NCBI GenBank assembly: GCA_965153455.1
Contig: OZ234497.1
Coordinates: forward strand, 17,415,872 to 17,479,871
Reading direction: 5' to 3'
Source of the DNA: Sphagnum compactum
Lineage: Eukaryota > Bryophyta > Sphagnopsida > Sphagnales
Length of the DNA stretch: 64,000 nucleotides
Below the pieces are notes generated by a model that saw only the letters and a program-made list of their open reading frames with translations, was not told where the DNA came from and did not search any database. The translations under genes were made by a program, and so were the position numbers. This document shows positions 38,001 to 57,359 of this stretch, piece by piece; position 1 is the stretch's first letter, and the number at the start of each line of letters is the position of its first letter.

Positions 38001-39519
38001 ATGAAGAAGGTGGTCAAAGTTGCTACTAGCTAATACTTCCATTCCATCAAAGACATTGAAAAGTGACAATGTCTTTTAAATTTGAGTGTTACCTTTCAAT
38101 GGGAAAGTTGTATGGACCTCTTTTAAAATTGAAAGTAAACTATCCTTTATATGATTGTATGTAGGATCATGAATTGAGAAAGGTAGAATTTTGTAAGAAA
38201 AGGCCTAACTTGTGAAACGGGATGGGTTATGCTCTTGAACAAAAGTACCATTGAGGGTGAAAAAAAAGTTTGGATAGGATAAAATTGGTCAGTGTCTATT
38301 GAAGAAATGTAGTTCTTGCATCCATGGCTTACACAAATAATGATGTTAATTATATTATAGTATTTTTAGGATTTCCAAAAAAAATAAAAATTGTGTTTGA
38401 TAACAAAAGTATCTTAGTTTTGTTAAATTTGAAAAGGTTGTGTCATGTTTATATATTTTTGAACATTTTATTATCATATGTAAACATGGTTTAATAAATA
38501 ATTTGACATGAATAAAGTATAAGGTTGAAAATGGCCATGAGAATGGTTTGGAAATTAGGGTGTGGAAGTTCATAAGACAATATGCCAAGTGGTTAAATTC
38601 AAACAATTCTTTTAAACATTAATGAAAGCTTGTCTCAATGGGAACCTCTTCATACAAGGTAGGTATTTATTCCTTACAAAAATGAGTTTTATAATCCTTG
38701 TGACATTATCATTTAAGATGGTCACCCATGTGAAGATTATTTTTAGCCTTAAGCAAATAACTTTTGAATGCATATGGCCTTTTGGTGCATCAGCCTAACT
38801 AGCTCACACACGATTAGAAAACTCATTTGATTTAATCAACTTATTAGTTTTACAAATAATAATTACAATATGGATTAAACTAGACATACAATTTTGGTTG
38901 TTTTTTTAAAAATCATTTTGCATTGAAATTATCTAGAACTATGTTACAAGGTGCCATCATCTTTCATGATTTTGTTTGAACTTGCCATAAAACGCAAAGT
39001 TGTTCTAGGAGGAGCCATTTGTTCTCTTATTTAGAAACTTGGCAAAATAAGATGTAGTATGTGTTAGCAATAACAAATTTCAAAGTCTAAATAACAAACC
39101 AATTGTCTAGTTATGAGTTTAAAGTTGCATAACTATAGAATTGTGTTGCTTAATAGATAGTTTGAAAGTGCTTACCTTCAAAAATAAAAGAACACACAAT
39201 ATCCACTAAGGTGAAGAGATGATCCATCATGCTTGGTTAACAAACTTCACATCATCCAATTTTTCATCCTCCACAATAACATAGTTCAATGATTCTCCAA
39301 GCTCATCTATGCAACCCATTTGCTAGGCATCATATCCCATGTTTTGTATTAGTATTGACCTAAATTAACACGTTGTTCCCAAAGTATTATTGTTGTGGGA
39401 GGGACTCCATAAGTTTTATGCACAACATATTGGCAAACATTACATATTTCATCAAGAAGGTTTTTATGTGTCTACAAGTGAATTGTTTACATGAGACAAA
39501 TGACAACATGGTGCTAATT

Positions 39520-39837
39520 TGTAAAACCAAAGCATTTTGAAACAATGTTTGAAGTGAGAATATTTTACTCATGGCAAAGGTCCCATATATATACAAACTA
39601 AAGATAATTGAAGACTCCTTCAAGATTGCTTCAAAAATAACGAGACACCGAAATTGTTAACAACAATTGTATGACGTCTATAACTTTCACTTTATAGCAA
39701 AGTTGTTCACCTTAATTACTACTAACATTCTATTAAGCCAAAAGTCACCACTTCTAATAGGATCGATCATTGTTAATCACCATTTCCAAATGAGGTTAGG
39801 CAGGTGGTGTGATTTCTTTTAGAAACTTCAATCAACA
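39520..39837 (-). repeat. Copia 3' LTR
   Basis: Begins TGTAAAACCAAAG and ends ATCAACA on the + strand. Homologous to 42926-43280 along its length with many substitutions. Preceded by TAATT. Confidence 0.85.
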
Positions 39838-42800
39838 CCCTCCCTCACATTTCACTTCTTAACTTCTATTATATCTTTCAAAACAAGCTTTACTATATGT
39901 ACAAAAAATCAATCCTAAATTAAAGATCATAACTCAAGAATAATTATAAATTAATTATGAAATATATATCAATTTATATATTATCAAATTAGTACGTTTT
40001 TTAATGATCAATAATTATATATAAATATAAACTTATATATATATACATTAATTGGTGGGATTACTATTCTATTTAAATTTATTGAACAGAGTACTTTCAT
40101 GCATTCGATCCTATACTATTTCTCAATAAGGCATATCTATTTTTACGTAATCACTTTTTGCTCGTTAATAGGCACATATTCTATGCTAACTTCTCTAACT
40201 TTATTTTTTCACGAATAAAATGATGTAATTCAATATGCTTAGTTCTAGCATGCAATATAAGATTTTTAACAACTTTTACAGTACTTCGGATGTCACAAAG
40301 TAGAGAGTAGGTTTACTATCCTGAACACCAAGTTCAGCTAGTAAATTTCTTACCCACATAGTCTCCTTGGTTGCTTTTGTGAATGTATCATATTTCACCT
40401 CAGTTTTTGATAACATCATAGTTGATTAAAGTCAACTAGTCCACAAAATTGGAAAGTTGCTGAATTTTGAAAAATAACCTTGTAGTGGACTTGCGCTTAT
40501 TTCGGTCTTTGGCCCAATTTGCATCCACATAGAACATTGTCTCTTCTAGTCCATTTCAAGGAAATAAGATGCCAAACTTTTTCATACCTTGAACATATTT
40601 TAGTACTTGTTGTGAAGCTACCATATGTGCTTTTTATGGTGTGGATACAAATAAGTTTAAGTACTTCATAGAAAAGGACAAGTTTGGTCGAATAATGGTG
40701 TAATAGATAAGACTACCGATTAAATTTTGGTATTTTACCACATTAATTGAATCGGAATCCATATTAGTATAAGGATGAACACCTTCTTCCATTGGTGTGT
40801 TAACTAGATGACAATCTACCATCTAATATTTATCTAAAACAATCTAGCATATCTACATTGAATCAACATTATGCTTTCAATGAAATATAAGAACTCTACT
40901 CCTATGTAGAATTTTGCTAGACTGAATCATGACATCTTGTAATGCTTTTCTAATTCTTCTTCTACCATGAGTAGTTTATGATCATCATCTCCTATCAAAA
41001 GCACATCGTCAACATACAAAATCAAGATTATGCAATACCCTTATGCAAAAATGTTATAGTAAAGATTATGGTCTACGTGATATTTCTTAAATCCATGTTG
41101 ATGAAAAAAGGAGTCAATGTTTAAAGGAGTCAAACTTCTCATTAACTAAAGATTTGTCATTTACATCCTCCAAAACAATGGGAATTGTTGCAACCAACTC
41201 TGGTCCTAATAGTTTCTTTTCCTTCAAAGCCATTGCTTACATGACTCCCTCATTAAACAGTACATCCTTAGAAATCCTTGCCATGTATGAGGGTTATACA
41301 CATGGTATGCCTTGGACTTGTTATCATATCCCACAAATAGGCTTTTAGTAGATCTTGGCTCCATCTTGCCACCTACTAGTTTAGCGAGTTTTGTGAGACT
41401 TTTTGTAGAGTTGTGATTGTAAGTTCGTACAAACCAAGGTTAAATCTTTTTGACTTGTAGCTACTATCTTGTGAGGTGTAAAAACCATCACTATCCAATA
41501 ATTAATTTTACCAAAAATCATTACATAGCCCATGTTTGCTATAACACCTACTAAAAGAACGTTATTCTTTGCTCCAAGCACATATAGAACATCGTTCACA
41601 ATCTTAAATTTTCACTAGCAAACAATTACATTGTTGCACTTGCCCTGCACTTTGTGAATGTGGCCCATAGTAGATTTGACACTGGCATGACCTATAACCT
41701 TTCTAACATTTTGGAAATACCCACTATCTCTTATGACATGAGTGGTAGCACTTGATTCAAGATACCAGTTGGTATTTTCGTTTGTAGTCATCTGCATGGA
41801 CAACGTAATAGTTTCAAATTCCTTTTCATTTAGTGGTTGCCACATATTCATTGGTTGGAGTTGCCTTTTCAACTTGGTCCTTGTGCATTACATTAATTAT
41901 ATTAATAATAAAATTATTATACAAAAAAAAGGTTCAAAAAATTGAAAAAAAATCTCCATATATTCTTTTATATAGTGGCTTGACAAGTTGACAATGGCGA
42001 CATCTCATGTGGTGGGTTTGGAAAAAATGGACATTTTCTTCTCCATGACCCAGTCATTGCACTTGTTATAATTGCATGGTCAATGTAGTGTGTTCTAATG
42101 ATAATTTTAAGGATTGTTGTTTCCATCTTGAGTGCATGAGGCTTGTCCAATACCTCTACATCCATGTTTAGGAACACAACCTCCCCATTAGTTGATAACT
42201 TGTCTTCCAAATTTGCATCGAAGAGTGGTGAAAAAAGTGCTTTGTTTGAACATTTCAATTCTTGTTAAATTTGATGCATCTACTCTTCCAACAAAAGCTT
42301 TCTCGACAACTTATCAAAAGTCGGCATTTCATATGATTGAACATTCTTTGGATAAATGACTTGTGGGAGTTTGGTAAGGCCCCCAGAGTTATGTGCACCA
42401 AACAATTGTTTTCCATCTTTTCTCTAATCACTTGTAGTTGGGTAGTAGTTTATTTGATTTTTTTCAAAACCTTTGACATTGGTGTTGCTTCTTTCAGTTG
42501 AATGTGCAACAACTTGTTAATCAACAACAAACTTTGAATTGCATTGTGATTCTTGAACATGTTTTGAAAAGTGTTCCATGTTACATGTGGGTCTTCTTAA
42601 TTAGCAATATGTGGGATTAATGCATCCTTTATTGAGGTGATGATGATGGCTAACACCTTGTATATGTGCTTCATCACCGTTATTGCATTCATTGGAACTG
42701 GGATTGATGATGAATTAAAGTCGGATGCATCTTGGTCATAGTTCGAGGTTCCCTCCAACTTGTTGGCTGTGTCAAAAAAAATTGAGTTGGTACCTCCTTG

Positions 42801-42925
42801 TTCCTAACTCATAATTGCTAATAGACACTATTCAACACACACCACTTTCTTTTGTAATAGTTGACCTCACTTAAGAAAATAAACACACTCAAAATTTCAA
42901 TCCTCTCACTAACATTCTAATATCA

Positions 42926-43280
42926 TGTAAAACCAAAGTATATTGAAACAATGTTTGAAATAAGAATATTTTTCTCACGGCAAAGGTCCCATATATATAC
43001 AAATTGAAGATAATTGAAAACTTTTTCAAGATTGCTTTCGAAATGGTGACGCACTGAATTTGTTATCTACAAATGTATGATATTTGTAACTATTACTTTA
43101 CAAAATATTAACTGTTAACCTTAACATTCTATTAAAAATATTAACTGTTAACCTTAATTATTACTAACCTTCTATTAAGTCAAAAGTCATTGCTTCCGAG
43201 TAGAATTGATCATCGTCTATCACCGTTTCTGAATGAGGTTAAGCAAGCGATGTGATTTCTTCTAGAAACTTTGCTCAACA
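42926..43280 (-). repeat. Copia 5' LTR
   Basis: Begins TGTAAAACCAAAG and ends CTCAACA on the + strand, followed by TAATT. It is longer than the 3' LTR because a segment with ATATTAACTGTTAACCTTA is duplicated (about 43105-43160). Confidence 0.85.
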
Positions 43281-43285
43281 TAATT

Positions 43286-45109
43286 TGTTTGTTGACAAGT
43301 ACATTTGAGACTTCCAAGTTAATGATGAAAGTAGACTCATTACAAAGTGCCCATCTTTGCAAGTAGGCAACCCATGCATCAAATTTGTGCTTCATCCAAA
43401 TGTACCAATTTGTATATCCATGCAACAAGTGTGAAGAGGTGATGACATATTTCAATTATGGCCCACAAAAGTTGACTTGTTTATCGGGAAGAGCACCAAG
43501 GAGGGGGCGGGGAGGGAGCCATTTTCTTTCTAATTTTTGGGACTCCTTTCATTTGAATGGTAACATTTTTGCTACCTAATTATAAATGAGATGAATGTAA
43601 ATATATACTCTTTTTAATTTATAAATATGGTATTTTCTGGAAATTAATAAGAACACAGATTTATTTATGAATAAATAAACATCTATAACTATATTTTGAA
43701 TTGCCTTGTTTATTTTATAAACACTTTCAAGAGTTTTTGCAGGCCTATTTGATTTTCCAAATGTCTATAACATTTACATCCAAAGTAATATTAGACAACT
43801 ACGTTACTTTGAGCTGACATCATTTTATTATAAAATTGCAAGTGAACCCCTTGTGGAGCACTTACTTGTACAATTATCTCAAGCCCATCAGAGTTTATTC
43901 CATCAGCACAAAAGCAAGCTCAATGCCACCAACTCCCAAATCCAACAAAAGGCAATACAAAAGCTCAAAATGGTTATGCTTCAATTTTGCTTATAGAGTG
44001 TAGGTTTGTAATTCAATCTACACTTGATGTGCAAAATTGAAATATGATAGTTATTTACCAAAGTCATGAGCTTTACCATTGGAATGTGGTTCCAGGTTTA
44101 AGACCTTCCCAACATTTTGATCTTCATTGTGGGTGTTTATAGTCGAATGTTCATGTGCAAAAGGAGTAGGGTGTGGAGATCTGATTGAGATGAGTTCTGG
44201 TGTACAATGACATGGAAGGAAAGAGGCCCATGATCTCAATACAAGTTTCTCAATACTGGACTACAAGATCCTGTTGTAGCTTCTTGAGTAATGTTTCTTC
44301 TTCACCTTTTAAGCAACTTTATTGGGACTGGGGAATACTGCATGTTCCAATGCCGCAAAACCATGGTGAATTGTGGACTATAGCAAGCAATTGAGGCTCC
44401 AATTTTTACTGTTCCGAGCAAACTTGCTATGAGTACTGTCAGTGCATGCTTTGATACTGGAAGAGATCTGCTGATAAGTCCAAATACTGCATATTGTCAA
44501 GTGCTCTAATGGCTTTGGTATGTCTAGTTATGGCAGGGAGAGTTTGCACCAGCACTAATTGGGATTTTGTTGAGTACACCTGTGGACTCAACACCACTAA
44601 CAGAAGATAGTAAACAATTGCATACCCATCTCCTCATTTGTGCTTGTCTTTCATGCTCTTACAGTGAAACATGCTTCACCCTTTTATATATATTCAAAGT
44701 GGTGGGAATGACCTCACCGTGAATCAAGATCATATCCACCAATTGCTTCAGTAGTGACAGAAAAGGATTGCATGAAATTCTGACTGGGTTGGTGGTCTGA
44801 AAAATTGCATGACATACCTGTAGTTTCACTTGGAAGAATGTATACCAGAAATTACAGAAGCAGAACCCTCATCAAGTGCATCTGCTAATTCAGATGTATA
44901 ATTATGCAGGAATCCATACGTGAAGTTTAGTGATTGAATGCTCATTTGCTTATGCTGTCACCATCCTCAATTGAATTACATGACAGAGCCAAAAATCTAG
45001 GCAAAAAGAATCACCAAAATTGACCGAGTGATCTGGTGTACACTACAAGCTTTGAAATGACCATAGTTTTCCCTTGTTCAAACTTCAAAACTTTCTAACT
45101 TTTGACAGT
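43286..45109. other. Spacer downstream of the methyltransferase gene
   Basis: No supported gene. The region near 44000-45100 probably includes the 3' UTR of the minus-strand methyltransferase at its right end. Confidence 0.45.
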
Positions 45110-51835
<6,726 letters not shown>

Positions 51836-51949
51836 TGCTGCCTTCCCCTGTCTGCTTCTTGAAAGTAGCGACAACAGCAACAAAACCCAAACTACGAATC
51901 TGTGAAGAAAATCTGAAGAAAAGCACTTCTTCTTCTGAGGTCAAAGACC

Positions 51950-52370
51950 AGATTAGGGTTTAAGGAGCATGACAAAGGATCGTATGGGTATGGCTAGCAC
52001 CTGATGGAAAGCTCGGTAGATGGGAATCCTCGTGCTGATCTTCGACGTGTTTTTGGTTTTCAATCCCGATCCGCTTATGGGTGACGGTGGTTTACGTGCA
52101 ATCTAAAAGAGTTTTGATGTCAGCTCCGAAGACTCTAATGTACTTACTGTATGTATACTTGGCCAGAAATTTTCCAAGGAGAAAGATTGCACATCCACAT
52201 GCCTGATGCTACACACATGAAAGAATGCAGGATTAAGAGGTTCGTGCTCTTAAGATCTTATCCTCAAAAGACCATGCTTGTGCATTTTTGTGTGATGTCT
52301 TCTCACTTCTCGTCCTCTTTCCTTGTTTTTAAAAACTTTTTATTGGGGTTTAGGGTTTAGGGTACCTTGA
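51950..52370. promoter_or_regulatory. Telobox motifs upstream of the NSUN2-type gene
   Basis: TTAGGGTTT lies at about 51954, roughly 120 bases upstream of the minus-strand start codon. A doubled GTTTAGGGTTTAGGG lies at about 52350-52365. The first is positioned like the teloboxes of the other housekeeping genes here. The second may be an interstitial telomere-like repeat. Confidence 0.45.
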
Positions 52371-52477
52371 TAATCCCCTTCTCCTTGATGTTTTTGTTGA
52401 GCTAGCCAACATCCTGGCTTAGTATGTTCATTTCATTTACTGCCGGTTTTGTGATAGAAACCCAAACTTGATACATT

Positions 52478-52613
52478 GTTTTCTGCATGAAATTGACCTC
52501 CACTCCTAACCCAGGAGGATGTGATGAAGTCAGTGGGGATGTTATGTTTTCTGCATGAAATTGACCTCCACTCCTAACCCAGGAGGATGTGATGAAGTCA
52601 GTGGGGATGTTAT
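52478..52613 (+). repeat. Perfect 68-bp tandem duplication
   Basis: 52478-52545 and 52546-52613 appear identical. They start GTTTTCTGCATGAAATTGAC and end GTCAGTGGGGATGTTAT. The unit contains the GATGAAGTCAGTGGGGA core of the dispersed repeat family. The perfect match points to a recent event or an assembly effect. Confidence 0.95.
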
Positions 52614-52619
52614 GGTAGG

Positions 52620-53835
<1,216 letters not shown>

Positions 53836-53839
53836 TGAC

Positions 53840-54712
53840 AATGGGTAATAGGGAAGAGCACAAAGAGATAGCAGCGGTGGAGAGTTTTACTGATGACAAC
53901 TTCCATCTCTAGAAGGCTCAGATGCAGTTCAGTTTTGAAGTAAAGGAGTTGTGGACAGTAGTAGATGGTTTTGAGACCATCTTGCTTGACTCAACAATGG
54001 CAGAGTTGCATGCAAGAAGTGGGATAAGCAAGCAACAGTAATGATACTGAATGTAATTGACAGAGCACAGATGGAGCAACTCATCAACTGCACAACAGCA
54101 GCAGAGATGGCTGACACTAAACATGATACATAACTAAACTACAAAAGAAGTTTGACAAATTTCACATGCAGTAGAGTGATAATGTATCAAGACTATTGCA
54201 GCACAAGTTTTGCAATGGCCAGGAAACTCACTGATCTAGGTGAGACAGTGAGCAAGTAGGTTTGCCACCAAGTTATTATGATCCATTGCTGGTTGCATGG
54301 GATAGGGGATAGTGTTCCCATTGCAAAACAAACACTCAAGTCTTTTCATGCTTGACTTCTTAAAAGAGAATCTGCATTGAAGATCAGACCAAGAGGAGTC
54401 GGGGAGGGAGATAGAGCATCTTTTGCTGCAAACCGTGGTGGGAGCAGGAGTTCGGGTCATAAGAAAAAGTAGAAGGAGCTCACTCTAGAGCAATGTAAGG
54501 AGGGCACACAATCTATAGTAGAAACTCAAGAAGAACTCCGAGTGCTATGAGTGTGGTGAAAAAGGTCATTGGACAAGAGAATGTCCCAAGAAGCTTGATG
54601 GGAAGGCTGAGTGCAAGTGCAATACACATGAATCAAATTTAGTTGTATTTGATGCTTTTGTGACTATTGATGAGTTTATCGAAGAACTTGAGAGGATGCT
54701 TTCCAGGTGAAC
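53840..54712 (+). pseudogene. Copia gag remnant with zinc knuckle
   Basis: Three pieces of a Copia-type gag appear in order on the + strand, separated by stops and frame changes. These are KAQMQFSFEVKELWTVVDGFE-like sequence at about 53912 (the gag N-terminal domain), a LKIRPRGVGEGDRASFAANR stretch at about 54378, and a CCHC zinc knuckle (CYECGEKGHWTREC) at about 54549. No LTR, integrase or reverse transcriptase was found beside it. Dead copy. Confidence 0.75.
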
Positions 54713-55084
54713 TACAACAAAAGATGTCTTTGTACGCCAAGTGATTTCATTAGATTTTGAGTGAATTCACTGGTCTTAGTAAACATAGAATAGTTGAAAA
54801 ATAATGAATTCATTGGTTTAATGAACAGGGACTAGTGATCTGCACTCACATTTTAATGCCTTCACTATGTTGCAAATTCAATAGTTTGGGATGCAAGGAT
54901 AGGTGACATTGGCATCTTGTCTCTAGTGAAAGGCAAATGGTAGTTAGGATTTCTATACAAAATACTTTTTGTTATGGCTAGCCTATTTGTTAAGTCCAAG
55001 TTACTTACTTAAAGCTTAAGCTCTTAGGGTTTATTGTAAACTATTCACCTTAGGTTGTTTTATGTTATTTTATTTTAGATTTGA

Positions 55085-55169
55085 TTCTACTTTAGATTAT
55101 ACAAATTTATTATAAAATATCCTAGATCATTAGATTAATGTAAAATAACTTAAAATAGCCTAGGGTAGA

Positions 55170-55209
<40 letters not shown>

Positions 55210-56530
55210 ATAAAATTAATTAATGATAGCTTTGAATCAAATAAACTATAATAGGTGAAAATAACTTACAATATTTAGTAATTTTAAATAATTTAATATA
55301 TAAATATTTAAAATATACTAGAACAATTTAAAATAGTCAATAATAGCTTAATGTATGATAACCAAGAATAACAAAAAATAACTTAGGATAAAATATCTGA
55401 AAATAGTCTAAAGTAGAATAATTTAAAATAGCCCAAAATAAAATAACATAAAATAATATAAAAACACTAAAGGTAGAATATGAAAAATTAATATAAAATA
55501 ACCTAGGGTAGTAATAACCGGGTGCAAACACATTATGGTGGTAAAAAATGTTGTCACAAATATATATTTTGAAAATATGTGACTTTCAACTTTCACCAAG
55601 CCATTAATAAAAGAGATTTTCATAAAATATATTCACAATAAGGTAGTTCAACTGTCAAGTAATGTAATTATCAAAAGAAATTACATTTTTTGATTGATAT
55701 AAAATGATTAAAAATATATTTGTGAAAAATAAATACTTGTACCAATATATTGCAAGTGTAAATACATTTTTAAATAATTAACTTGATGAAATATTTAATA
55801 ATATATTACATATGAGTTGATTGTACCTTTTCAATTTCATATGAAAAGTTCTTCTCATGTGATTTCACAAAAAAGATTTGGATGAGACTTTTCATTCAAA
55901 TAAACATAATTATGTTGAAAAAAATATGTTGAAAAAGTACTTGCATATGAAAAATAACAAAAATTATGTTAAAATTCATTTTTATATATTTATCAAAACG
56001 CTAGATGAATTAAAAAAATTACCCCCCAAATAATACAAACTGCATTAAAAAAAATAAAAAATTCTTGCCTAAAGTGGCTTTCCTGAAATGTGCTTTCACC
56101 AAATCTGTAATGGTAAAAATGACATGGGACAAAATAAATAATAATTATAAAATAAAAAGCTAAAATTAGAATAACTTAAGAATAACCAAGAATAGCTTAG
56201 GATACAATAATTTACAATAATTAAAAAAAATCAAATTAACATAAAATAGCTTAAAAAGTTAAAAAAAATTAAAAACAATACAAAATAACCTAAAATAAAA
56301 CAACCTAGAATAACCAAACTATCCTATGGATAAATAACCTAGAAAATCTTAGGGCAAAACTTTTTCAAATAAAATAAGGTCACCTAGCCTATGATAGTCT
56401 AGGTAAAAATTAAAGTGACTTAAAAAATATTTTAAAATAATCTAAAAAAACCTAAAATAAATTAATCTAAAATCAAAATAAAATAAAATGATAAAATAAC
56501 TTAGAATAACATAAGGTTCCTTATTTGGTA
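55085..56530. repeat. Quasi-periodic AT-rich tract
   Basis: About 1.4 kb is built from drifting AAAATAACCTA, AATAACTTA, AAAATAGCTTA and AATAACCAAGAATA elements, with G very rare on the + strand. A (TA)n microsatellite of about 38 bases lies at 55170-55207. No coding potential beyond frames caused by composition. Confidence 0.8.
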
Positions 56531-57359
56531 TCCTTATTTGGTAGTTTAAGGACGTGTTTGGTTAGCTATTATTGTTCAACCATCCAAATTGCCAATTATT
56601 CTCAATTTGGCTATTTCCCAAAATTCTGCACTAGTTATTTCGGCTAAGCTATTATTTTATTTTTCTTCTAGTAATTTGGTTTCCTACTGACCCAAAAGAA
56701 AAGAAAAGAAAAGCGGGAAGTTTGTTTTCGTCAACAAAAGCTTGTAAGCTTGAAGCCATGGCAGCTGCAAATCGCAGCGAGAAAGGTGATCGCTGCAAAA
56801 CATAAGATCCAAAAATGCATTGGAAAAAAGCTTGTTACATGTCTCGACCGAAGTGGTCGACGCCAAAACACACACACACAAGGTGCAAAAAGACACATTT
56901 TTCTTTGTGGATACCTTTCCAGCGAGGGCTTCTTTTTTCACTCTCCTCCCAACACGTGCACAAGCTACAGATTTGTAGCAGAGAGAAGAGCATTTGACGA
57001 CTAAATCTTAAACCCTTTTTAGTATGAATCCAGGTTGCTAATCATCAAATTAGTACTCAATTAGTACTCCAATTAGCACACATGAATTAGGTCAGTGATG
57101 AACAATGGGCGCTCATCGTGTTCAGTTTTGTTGGTGTTAAGAGTGTTTTGTGTGGGTGCTTTTGTGTAATCTCGTGATTGTTTCTTACAAAACCAATTGT
57201 AGTCTGTTTGTGCAGGTGGTCGAGTTCTGGCGAGATTTACAGCACCCATCAGTGTGTGCAAGGTTCGATCGGAGGTTTGAGCTTCATTTTGAGCTAGTTT
57301 TGAGCTCAATCCGATCTTGATCCGGATCAGTAGACTCTTTGGGTGTGAGCTGTGGGAAG
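56531..57359 (+). other. Upstream region of the VDAC gene
   Basis: No gene supported. A pyrimidine and (CA)n stretch lies near 56873. This should contain the VDAC promoter and 5' leader, but no clear core element can be assigned. Confidence 0.4.

Larger units (their letters stand above)
33443..39514. other. AT-rich spacer with minor repeats
   Basis: 33443-34080 is the upstream region of the deformylase gene, with GA-rich stretches. A tandem duplication of about 65 bases (ATAAATAAAGGAAAAA, then CCCGACAAGGGAATAA) lies at about 34738-34866. A possible Helitron end is listed separately. I recognise no gene. The frames at 35783-36157 and 36667-36879 have no known homology. Confidence 0.5.
39520..43280 (-). 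mobile_element. Decayed Ty1/Copia LTR retrotransposon with intact ends
   Basis: Diverged LTRs lie at 39520-39837 (3') and 42926-43280 (5'). Both have TG...CA ends and are flanked by the target duplication TAATT (39515-39519 and 43281-43285). Next to the 5' LTR, TGATATTAGAATG resembles an initiator-Met tRNA primer-binding site. Next to the 3' LTR is the purine tract GTGAGGGAGGG. Inside, on the minus strand and with many stops, lie protease-like WYLESSATTHV (about 41780), a pre-integrase-like NDVLYVLGAKNN (about 41590), an integrase C-terminal fragment (about 41300), reverse transcriptase with LYVDDVLLIGDDD (about 41000), and RNase H-like YVDANWAKDRNKRKST (about 40520). The integrase core is deleted. 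It is not autonomous. The 5' LTR has an internal duplication of about 37 bases. Confidence 0.88.
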
